DNA of 64,000 bases from Candidatus Heimdallarchaeota archaeon (lineage in GTDB: Archaea > Asgardarchaeota > Heimdallarchaeia > Hodarchaeales > Hodarchaeaceae): NCBI GenBank assembly GCA_020353515.1, contig CP070695.1, positions 1,170,660 through 1,234,659 of the forward strand, in the 5' to 3' direction. The position numbers and the translations under genes were made by a program. Each line of letters opens with the position of its first letter. Position 1 is the stretch's first letter. Below, piece after piece: positions 1 to 6,800 of the stretch. Below the pieces are notes generated by a model that did no database searches, was not told the DNA's origin, and saw nothing but the letters and a program-made list of their open reading frames with translations.

Positions 1-1243
1 GGGGCATGTGATATAAAATCTTTATTAAGTGAGTTTCTCCAAGTTTTTGAATTAAAGGAGTTTTCTGTCGGAATGTCATCAAATTTCGTATTTTTCTGAA
101 ATCCTTAAACTGTACTTGTGCTCCATCGCCTTTAAATCGCATTTGGAAGTGATTAATCCCTTTAGGATCAAGTTGAATATTGAAGTTTTCCACAGGAAAG
201 CGAAACTCATAACCTCCCCCATGTGGGGCAAAATTAAGACTACTTAGTGCATTGTATAATCCCATATCTTTAACTCTCTGTCCATGTTCCCATGTATTTA
301 AAAATTCAGCTCTCAGATTTGGGTTGATTTTTGCGGCAATCAAACCTTCTTCTGGATTAAAGGCGATAGGAACGGTGCCATCATGTATCTGAGTCCCAGT
401 CAAATGAAGTTTACCGTTTTTTCTTAAACCCTGATGAGTAATTTTTTCTAATAATCTCCATTCTTGTTGATCAGTGAATATATCGTTCATCGTGACATCT
501 CTATTATTAGCATTAACCTGATTCGTATATTCGTAATTTTTAAGGTATAGCTCTCTAGCTTCCCCTTCTAAGAAGATAACATCATCATGAGGAGTCTGAA
601 CTATGTGATAACCTTCAATTTGGTTTAGCCAAAGGTGAGGATAATAAAGAAAATCAATACCAACATGTCCAGAGCAATGTACAACAACAAAACGTCTCCC
701 TGTATCCTCTCCTGAGATGGGATCTTTGACATAATAAATTGCTGAAAAATGGTTTCCTTTTCCCAATTGATTGAGTTGATCCTTGCCTAGTCTTTTCTGA
801 GTAGTACTGACTAATCTGATTAATTTATCATCTGGCAGGGGATCTATTAATTCATAAAGACTATATCCACAACCATTGGGCATTGAATTGTTTGTGGCAA
901 GTAGTCCATCAAAATCCATATCAAGAATAGCACCATAAGCAAATCCACGTTTGGTTCGAGTACTATTGAAGCTACAGGTACCATCAGGCGCAAAAATGAC
1001 AAATGGGTTAGCAGTCTCAATATCAGCACCTAATTCATTTACTCCATACAAGACTTTAGCAAAACCAATATTCATGATCTTAAGGGCTATGTGAGCTACT
1101 CGATTACCTACTGCTACTGAAAATAATCTTTCTTCCGCTAAAGCTAACCATTTTTCGAATTTTGTGTCTAATCCAGTATACTTAAAATCTTGGATTGCTT
1201 CAGAAGATGTGACTTCGGACGCAATATTATAGCTCAATACCAT
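1..1243 (-). CDS. Divergent RtcB-like protein (3' end outside window)
   Basis: The frame is open from an ATG at 1243 to the left edge, 414 codons, so the C-terminus is missing. I place it in the RtcB tRNA-ligase superfamily because the five active-site positions can be matched: Cys125 in a GCG motif (RtcB metal-binding Cys), His165 in LGKGNHF (RtcB GGGNHF), His189 in VVHCSG (RtcB IHSGSR), His270 in KITHQG (RtcB SHN) and His341 in APHGGG (RtcB SHGAGR, the guanylylated His). The RKGA and GAGR basic motifs are not kept (LTGTQ and GGGYE instead), and the spacing between the Cys and the first His is far shorter than in RtcB. The family call is therefore fairly firm, but RNA-ligase activity is doubtful; it may be a paralogue with another role. 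It is a lone gene; the adjoining 500 bp looks decayed. Confidence 0.6.
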   Translation of the reverse strand, partial: MVLSYNIASEVTSSEAIQDFKYTGLDTKFEKWLALAEERLFSVAVGNRVAHIALKIMNIGFAKVLYGVNELGADIETANPFVIFAPDGTCSFNSTRTKRGFAYGAILDMDFDGLLATNNSMPNGCGYSLYELIDPLPDDKLIRLVSTTQKRLGKDQLNQLGKGNHFSAIYYVKDPISGEDTGRRFVVVHCSGHVGIDFLYYPHLWLNQIEGYHIVQTPHDDVIFLEGEARELYLKNYEYTNQVNANNRDVTMNDIFTDQQEWRLLEKITHQGLRKNGKLHLTGTQIHDGTVPIAFNPEEGLIAAKINPNLRAEFLNTWEHGQRVKDMGLYNALSSLNFAPHGGGYEFRFPVENFNIQLDPKGINHFQMRFKGDGAQVQFKDFRKIRNLMTFRQKTPLIQKLGETHLIKILYHMP

Positions 1244-1636
1244 CTTTCACACTAATCCACAACGAGAGAAGAACATAGCATTTAATATTCTCAATCATAA
1301 CTATATAGACTTGTAGAAGTATTTTTTTAAATTAGCTTCTGCTATTATCGTAATGTCTGATGGTGTTTTGTTTTAACAAAAATTCAAAGAAAGGACAAAA
1401 ATCCTTTTTCAATGAAATCAATAATTCTTCAAAGTATAATTAACTCTGAGAAGATTTTCACGAATAATTAGAAGTACGCCGTATTCCTGAATTTAGAATA
1501 ATTGTTTTTTTTATAGCATAACGACTTTTCATCAAAAGTAGCTTGTAAATTGATTAGCTGCAAATCACTCTGTAATTAATTTTTATCTTATTTTATGTAA
1601 AATTCTGGCTGGTTTGACGATATTTAGGAAAGGTTA
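1244..1636. other. Intergenic, no gene seen
   Basis: AT-rich spacer upstream of the RtcB-like gene. I see no ORF, RNA gene or repeat that I can support; it presumably holds the promoter of the minus-strand gene. Confidence 0.4.
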
Positions 1637-1765
1637 CTAATTAGGAAAATAAGGGTGACGATAACATTCAGCAATCATATTTTCGCGATAAGATTTAGGC
1701 GGATTTTCTGATTTCCACTCAAAGTCTTCTTTATCTTCAGAAAGTCTATAGGTACGTTTTCGCTT
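1637..1765 (-). pseudogene. Possible C-terminal coding remnant
   Basis: The minus-strand frame ending in TAG at 1637-1639 reads as a protein-like, charged 40-residue tail (KRTYRLSEDKEDFEW..., ending ECYRHPYFPN). A TGA precedes it and no plausible start lies between, so it looks like the end of a gene whose front has been lost. It overlaps nothing on the other strand that is better supported. The family is unknown, and the call rests only on residue composition. Confidence 0.22.
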
Positions 1766-1789
1766 TCAATTCTATTAATTATCTATGAG

Positions 1790-1978
1790 TTGGGCGATAT
1801 TGTACCCCCTGTCATTGCATGGATAGGAATTGTGGCTAGTGTTATTGTTGGTATCTATTATGGAATTAAACTAGTAAGACCTAATTATGAAGGGATCCTA
1901 GCTCTAGGTGGACTGTTGGCGATTCTATTTGAAATTCTTATTGGATGTTGGCTATTATTATTTGGTTTCATCTCATAG
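1790..1978 (+). CDS. Small two-helix membrane protein (possibly the head of a decayed gene)
   Basis: TTG-started 62-residue frame with two hydrophobic segments (about residues 8-27 and 38-60), rich in Gly and Ile/Leu as in real membrane helices. No clear ribosome-binding site precedes the TTG, and the frame is hydrophobic for about 15 codons upstream without an ATG. After its TAG the same frame continues protein-like with several stops (see the next entry). It may therefore be the front of a broken membrane-protein gene rather than a working small protein. No family recognised. Confidence 0.35.
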   Translation: MGDIVPPVIAWIGIVASVIVGIYYGIKLVRPNYEGILALGGLLAILFEILIGCWLLLFGFIS

Positions 1979-2191
1979 TGGGATGATTGTTGGTATTTTA
2001 TAATACACGAACCTCGTTGGAAATTAGACATTTCTTATGGAAAAATTACATAAAATTCGTTTTACGAACCCAAATTAGATCGTCTTTTTCTTACTCTAAT
2101 AATCTATGCGATCCATTCCGTGTTCGCTTTATGAAAAATTTTTTATATTTGAACATTCTTGTCTATATGGATTTTTGGACTTGTGGCTTGA
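1979..2191 (+). pseudogene. Stop-riddled continuation of the small membrane frame
   Basis: In the same frame as 1790-1978, translation beyond the TAG gives plausible protein stretches (WYFIIHEPRWKLDISYGKIT, then FYEPKLDRLFLTLIIYAIHS, then FLSIWIFGLVA). They are split by TAA and TGA codons. Composition and hydrophobic blocks suggest a former membrane protein. An 81-residue ORF in another frame over this stretch (1987-2232) looks random. Similarity to an intact homologue would be needed to confirm decay. Confidence 0.3.
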
Positions 2192-2243
2192 CTCAAGCCA
2201 GATGGAGTAAACATAAAAATACTCTAATTTAGAGAATTTGATT

Positions 2244-2273
2244 GGGCAGGTAGCTCAGCCTGGCTAGAGTGTT
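2244..2273 (+). pseudogene. Isolated tRNA 5' fragment
   Basis: The stretch reads as the first 28-30 nt of an archaeal tRNA. It has a 7-nt acceptor strand (GGGCAGG, 2244-2250), T8-A9, a D-stem GCTC/GAGT (2253-2256 with 2267-2270) enclosing a loop with the invariant A14 and G18-G19 (AGCCTGGCTA), then position 26. The sequence then runs into an A tract at 2276. No anticodon arm, T arm or matching 3' acceptor follows. It is a truncated tRNA, perhaps an old integration-site remnant, or less likely a split-tRNA half. Confidence 0.6.
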
Positions 2274-2296
2274 ATAAAAAAAAAGAGAAAAAGTAG
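2274..2296 (-). terminator. T-tract terminator of the ABC operon
   Basis: Read on the minus strand, the 16 bp just past the stop of the FtsX-like gene (ending at 2312) lead into two T runs (5 and 9 T). This is the usual form of an archaeal intrinsic terminator. The tract also abuts the tRNA fragment. Confidence 0.5.
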
Positions 2297-2311
2297 AATT
2301 AATGGATTTCT

Positions 2312-4708
2312 TTAGCCTATAATTCGACTTACTGTTTCTTCGGAGATCGACGCACGGAACAGTGATCGGAGTGAGAGATATGTTGCTATGACAATTCCGA
2401 GACACACATTCGCAACTGATATACCAATGCTGATGGGAGAGAGCTCAAAAATTAGGATCACACCAAATATCGCTGCCCAATCATACACTAGATTTATCAT
2501 AAGAATACTGCAAATGAAGCCAAAAACTATACCACCAATCCCAGTGATAACCAGTTCTAGCAGGATAGTAGTAAATATCTCCTTGTTTGAAACTCCTAGT
2601 GCTCTAAAATTGATGAAATCGTATTTTCGTTCAGAAATCGATATAGAAACTATCGTAACAGCAATAGAGGCTCCAACTAATAAACCAGCAAATAACGCGA
2701 GCCAGATTAATACCATTGTCAAATTGTTAACTAATTCAATAGTCTCTATTAGATCATTCTTGTTAACAACCCTATGTACTTCAGACTCTAATTCTAACTT
2801 TGATGAAAGCTGGTTTGGATCAGAAGCCTTGATATAGAGAGCATTTGAATCATTGTTCTCTAATTGAGCTAACATGCGTGCAGTGCTAATCGTAGAGTAT
2901 ATCCCTGATCCAGAGAGTTCATTTAAGATATTTCCAATTATTAAGGTATGTTCTTTATCAAAAACTTTAATTTTAATATTATCTCCTGTTTTAACCTTAT
3001 ATTTAAGGGCCAGATCTTTGGTTATTGCAAGCTCTCCTTCTGCTGGGAATATATCATTATCAAAACGCCGCATATCAGAATTAGGCACTAACCCAGTTAA
3101 ACTATATATTCGTGACAAGTCCTGTGAAAATCGAATAGGAACGAGTACAACAGGTTCATTTTCGTTTATCTGGCCTGTATTTTCTTGAAGCAAAGTGGTA
3201 ATTTGGCTTTCATTTTGATAATTGCGAAAAATTACCTGAATATCCCAGTTTTGATGAAAGTTCATTTGCTTATCAAAACCAGAATAATAATTTAACGTAA
3301 CATTTGACCCAAAGAATGATATAAACGTTGCCAGAAAAATACCTGCAAGAATAAAGAAAGATTTTCGCTTATCTTGAAAAATGGAACGAATTGAGAATTT
3401 TGATAAAGGAGAGAGAGAACGGAATTTAGTTGTGATCCTTTCAAATAAGCTTACTTTACCAGGATCAAACTTAGCTTTCGGTTTCATTGCGTCTAAGGGC
3501 CGCATATTGAAGATTTTCCTGATTGCGAACAGGGAACCTATAGTAGTCAAGATACAAGTAAGAAGAAAATAGCTTACGGCAGGAAGTAATGAAACTGGAG
3601 ATATTGCAACAACAGTTGGTAATTTCTTAATCCCCGATAACTCAAAAATCATGTAATCACTTAAACCAATTCCAACAATAGCACCACATACGGAACCAAT
3701 AATCCCACCAATAACACTGATGATTAACGAATAGATCACCGTACTGACTATTAATTCCCGATTTGTGAATCCTAAAGATTTGAAAAGACCCAAGGTTGGA
3801 AGTTCTTCTTCTATAATACGTTTCAAAACAATAAACAGTAAGATAGCAGCGATCCCAGTAAACATTATGGCCATTATAACACCCATACCCAGCAGCTCTA
3901 GACCTATTACTTCGATGTACCAATTTCTTCCCTCAGTTTTTAGCACAGTATCTTCCCCTAATACTGTATATAGTTCCCCTAAAAACAGATTCTTTTTGGA
4001 TGGATCATCAAAATGAAATACCAGTTGATTGGCTTGTACTTCATTATCTGTGATACTCAATAAATCCGTATACCGCATCCAAATAACTGAACCTGACCAA
4101 AAGTCAAAAAATTCTGCTGCTGCCGCTCCAGGTGCTACCATATACTCTGGTGAATCAACATGCGCTATTGTACTCACCATGAAAGGTTCTACACCTTCAA
4201 TATCAGTTGAAATTATGAGAGATCCACCCACTTGCCAATCATTGAGTTCAGCCGTAAATTGGTCGACTACTGATACATTTGGCGATCCAGATTCATAGAG
4301 TGTTTCAATAGCACCTGAATGATAATATAACGTATTTACAGCTGAAGGACGAGAGCCATTTACTCCGTAAAGGCGAGTAGTAACCCAAGAGTCTCCTGCA
4401 CTACTAACTTTTACTTCAACAAACGATCGAACTTCGAAATCAGGATCTAAGCCTGAATTTGTTTTAGCTTCATTCACCAGTTGTGATAATTTTCCCGCAT
4501 CCATAGGGGTAACAGTTACAAGAAGATGATGGTAATTTTGGTTTCCCCAAGAAGCATTTGTAGCTTCATACCATGTAAGATAAATATTGCTATACATGAT
4601 AGAGGCTATACCACCTATGATAATGACAATGAATATTGGAATAGATCTAATTTTCTTTCGTTTTAAATCTCTCCAAGCTTTTAGAAAGAATAACTTCATT
4701 TTAAACAC
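2312..4708 (-). CDS. FtsX/MacB-type ABC transporter permease
   Basis: 798 residues with the duplicated architecture of large FtsX-family permeases. There is one membrane segment at about 18-40, an extracytoplasmic MacB_PCD-like domain (about 41-270), three helices (about 273-405), a second N-terminal-type helix (about 448-468), a second extracytoplasmic domain (about 470-660) and three final helices (about 663-790). Such permeases do not move small solutes in bulk; in bacteria they extrude lipoproteins or peptides or transmit force to envelope enzymes. The gene lies 8 bp downstream of its ATPase (4717-5457) and ends at a T tract, so the two form an operon. The substrate is not evident from sequence. 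Confidence 0.85.
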   Translation of the reverse strand: MFKMKLFFLKAWRDLKRKKIRSIPIFIVIIIGGIASIMYSNIYLTWYEATNASWGNQNYHHLLVTVTPMDAGKLSQLVNEAKTNSGLDPDFEVRSFVEVKVSSAGDSWVTTRLYGVNGSRPSAVNTLYYHSGAIETLYESGSPNVSVVDQFTAELNDWQVGGSLIISTDIEGVEPFMVSTIAHVDSPEYMVAPGAAAAEFFDFWSGSVIWMRYTDLLSITDNEVQANQLVFHFDDPSKKNLFLGELYTVLGEDTVLKTEGRNWYIEVIGLELLGMGVIMAIMFTGIAAILLFIVLKRIIEEELPTLGLFKSLGFTNRELIVSTVIYSLIISVIGGIIGSVCGAIVGIGLSDYMIFELSGIKKLPTVVAISPVSLLPAVSYFLLTCILTTIGSLFAIRKIFNMRPLDAMKPKAKFDPGKVSLFERITTKFRSLSPLSKFSIRSIFQDKRKSFFILAGIFLATFISFFGSNVTLNYYSGFDKQMNFHQNWDIQVIFRNYQNESQITTLLQENTGQINENEPVVLVPIRFSQDLSRIYSLTGLVPNSDMRRFDNDIFPAEGELAITKDLALKYKVKTGDNIKIKVFDKEHTLIIGNILNELSGSGIYSTISTARMLAQLENNDSNALYIKASDPNQLSSKLELESEVHRVVNKNDLIETIELVNNLTMVLIWLALFAGLLVGASIAVTIVSISISERKYDFINFRALGVSNKEIFTTILLELVITGIGGIVFGFICSILMINLVYDWAAIFGVILIFELSPISIGISVANVCLGIVIATYLSLRSLFRASISEETVSRIIG

Positions 4709-4716
4709 CTATTAAG

Positions 4717-5457
4717 TTATACTTTTTCAATAGCTGGAGCTGCTGTGAGTGTTTCCCAAAATTCTTCTTCTTTGGCTGGATCATATACAGAAGTTCCGAA
4801 TATTTTACCATCACGTAAATAAATGACTTTATCAGCTAGATATGAGATACCGACGTTGTGTGTTATTAATATCATTGTAACATGGTGATCTTTGTTGATT
4901 TGTTTAAGTAATTTCAATATTTTGCCTGTTGTTTCACTGTCGATGTTTCCCGTTGGTTCATCAGCTAATAATATCTTGGGTTTCTTAGCTAATGCCCTTG
5001 CAATGGCTACTCGCTGCTGTTCACCACCACTAAGCTGAGCTGGAAATTTGTTACTCTTATCCCCTAAACCAACTACATCCAATAACTCTTTTGTTATTTT
5101 ACTTGCTTCATCTGAGGAATTAGTGAGTTTAGCTGCTAGCTCCACATTCTCGAATGCAGTAAGAGAGGCAACAAGGTTATAGAACTGGAAAATAAACCCT
5201 ACATTCCCTCTACGATATTGTGTAAGCTTTTTTTCAGAAAGAGAAGCCAATTCTAACCCATTAAAGTGGATTTTCCCTTTAGATGGACGATCCAGGGCTC
5301 CAATAAGGTTCAGAAAAGTCGTTTTTCCTGAACCTGAAGGGCCTAAAATCACAATGAAATCTCCTTCTTCAATGGAAATAGTGATCTCTTGAAGAGCGGG
5401 TACGGTTAACTCGCCCATAACATAATCTTTTGACAAATCTTCTATTTGTATTGACAT
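4717..5457 (-). CDS. LolD/MacB-type ABC transporter ATP-binding protein
   Basis: Complete nucleotide-binding domain of about 246 residues: Walker [10 protein letters not shown] (about 39-47), Q-loop FQFYNL, signature [15 protein letters not shown], Walker [13 protein letters not shown] with catalytic Glu replaced by the usual D-E pair, and the H-loop in ILITHN. The FQ-YNL and DEPTGN-D motifs are typical of the LolD/MacB/FtsE class that partners FtsX-like permeases, and such a permease follows 8 bp downstream. I start it at the ATG at 5457 (MSIQIEDL); an in-frame upstream start at 5478 adds seven atypical residues. Confidence 0.88.
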   Translation of the reverse strand: MSIQIEDLSKDYVMGELTVPALQEITISIEEGDFIVILGPSGSGKTTFLNLIGALDRPSKGKIHFNGLELASLSEKKLTQYRRGNVGFIFQFYNLVASLTAFENVELAAKLTNSSDEASKITKELLDVVGLGDKSNKFPAQLSGGEQQRVAIARALAKKPKILLADEPTGNIDSETTGKILKLLKQINKDHHVTMILITHNVGISYLADKVIYLRDGKIFGTSVYDPAKEEEFWETLTAAPAIEKV

Positions 5458-5512
5458 GGTTTTACACCAGGTAGCCATTTTGTTAATAATTCTTATATTT
5501 AATAGGAAAACA

Positions 5513-5535
5513 AGGGTTATATACCTATAAAACCT
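5513..5535 (-). promoter_or_regulatory. Candidate TATA region of the ABC operon
   Basis: A TATATA/TTTATA-rich element lies about 60 bp upstream of the ATPase start on the minus strand. This spacing fits an archaeal promoter with a leader of 30-40 nt. The rest of 5536-5710 shows no gene. Confidence 0.3.
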
Positions 5536-5710
5536 AGGTGGTTGAGTAGGTAAAGAACTGTACCTGAAGAATCCATAATTTCATTTTATGGGTAGTATTT
5601 TCGTGAATATAAGCATATTCAGGGTAAACACCTGTATACCCTCAACCTTTGAACTGACTGGAAAAATACATATGATGATAAAAAACGTCACAAGGAGAAA
5701 TGAAAGTGCT

Positions 5711-6352
5711 TCAAGTTATAAGTATAAGCCCCATCAAAGTCCCATGAGGGATAGATTCTGGTTTAGCATCACTCCCGATTGGATAGATATCCCATCCAAG
5801 TTTTGCAGCCAATCGATAACAATCAATCCCAACTGCTTCCATACTAGGCCTTGCTTTTAATGTAAACCTGCATTTCTGTCCCAGTAAGACAGCACAATCA
5901 TCTTTCCAACAATATGTAGACTTACATGAGCCTGCTCCAAAACCGACTGATAAATAATAACCATCGTAAAAAGCAGTACTTTCAATTTTATTGACAATCT
6001 CGAAGGTCTTTTGATATGCTCCCACTCGTTCTTTAACGGTTTCTTTGTTTCTTACAATAACTTTGGGAGGAACTTCGCATTTAAAGGTAATTGCCCATTT
6101 GTATTGAGCCACATACCTTCGTGTATCCTCTGGTTTAATGCTGTGAGGGGGACAATTAGCACAAACACCATATCCGAAGCATTTTGGAATAATACATTTC
6201 AAGACAACACGGTCATCAACAGGAATATGACTGGTTTGGATATACTTGGCATCACTGGCGCCAAGTTCCTTGGCAAGTGAACAATATTTTTCTAGATCCT
6301 TTAAAACCTCTTCATCTGAAATATCCAAGCGGATTTTCTCCACATCTGCCAT
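5711..6352 (-). CDS. DUF2284 predicted metal-binding protein
   Basis: 213 residues. The Cys-rich N-terminal block has Cys53, Cys58, Cys64 and Cys67 (LKCIIPKC then YGVCANCPPH). A second Cys group follows near GSCKSTYCWKDDC and GQKC, and then the closing part RPSMEAVGIDCYRLAAKLGW. This is the pattern of DUF2284 (PF10050), proteins of unknown function found in anaerobic archaea and bacteria and presumed to hold an Fe-S cluster or zinc. Start ATG at 6352. A decayed permease fragment lies 4 bp upstream, so its original promoter context may have been altered. Confidence 0.75.
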   Translation of the reverse strand: MADVEKIRLDISDEEVLKDLEKYCSLAKELGASDAKYIQTSHIPVDDRVVLKCIIPKCFGYGVCANCPPHSIKPEDTRRYVAQYKWAITFKCEVPPKVIVRNKETVKERVGAYQKTFEIVNKIESTAFYDGYYLSVGFGAGSCKSTYCWKDDCAVLLGQKCRFTLKARPSMEAVGIDCYRLAAKLGWDIYPIGSDAKPESIPHGTLMGLILIT

Positions 6353-6356
6353 GTTT

Positions 6357-6740
6357 TCACCTCACTTTTCTTAACTCCAGCTTTCTAAAACGAAGATAAT
6401 AACTATTACTCACTAAATCAACAATTAAAAAGAAAGGGAGTCGGTCTCTCCTTAAAAGAAATTCACCAACTTCTTCTTCCATATACACCCCTATGCCATA
6501 AAAGGCATAAAATATCATAAAACCGAGATAGATGATGAACAAGGCCGCATTCGCATGATACTGGTCTCTCACAGCAGGGTATTTCAACTCTAATCTTCCA
6601 GGCAACTTATCCATTGGAGCACGAGAACGTGAGAGTTTATCAGAAAACTTAATCTACGTTTCCTAATGGAAGAAGTTATCAAAGATATCGAAACCAAAAG
6701 ACAAATTACGAAAGTAGCGGCTTTAACTTTGAGATGATTT
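6357..6740. pseudogene. Collapsed copy of the ABC-2 exporter/regulator cassette
   Basis: Two pieces of the locus at 11161-14484 recur here side by side. From about 6470 to 6655 on the minus strand is a copy of an internal part of the 573-residue permease (MDKLPGRLELKYPAVRDQ against MDKLLGRLGWKYPAVRDQ, then the same FIIYLGFMIFYAFY helix and YMEEE). From 6664 to 6740 on the plus strand is a copy of the last 22 codons of the GbsR-like regulator, including a shared end around TTGAGATGAT. In the intact locus these pieces lie 2.3 kb apart with the ATPase gene between. The 85-codon minus-strand frame at 6357-6614 is what is left of the permease, with a short basic tail. I treat it as non-functional. 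Confidence 0.75.
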
Positions 6741-6800
6741 TTTATCTTTTAAAAAAGAAGAGAAGGGTCACTCTTAGTGACCGCTTTTCCTAATTTCATA

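Noticed and set aside
1987-2232. An 81-residue plus-strand ORF
   Set aside because: Its composition looks random, it has a TTG start without a ribosome site, and it overlaps a more protein-like, though broken, frame.
5527-5600. A tRNA-like stretch (GGTGGTTGAGTAGGTAAAG)
   Set aside because: It resembles a D-arm in sequence, but I could find no paired acceptor, anticodon stem or T arm.
6357-6614. An 85-residue membrane protein gene
   Set aside because: It matches an internal part of the exporter permease at 11161-12882 and is followed by a regulator fragment, so it is debris.
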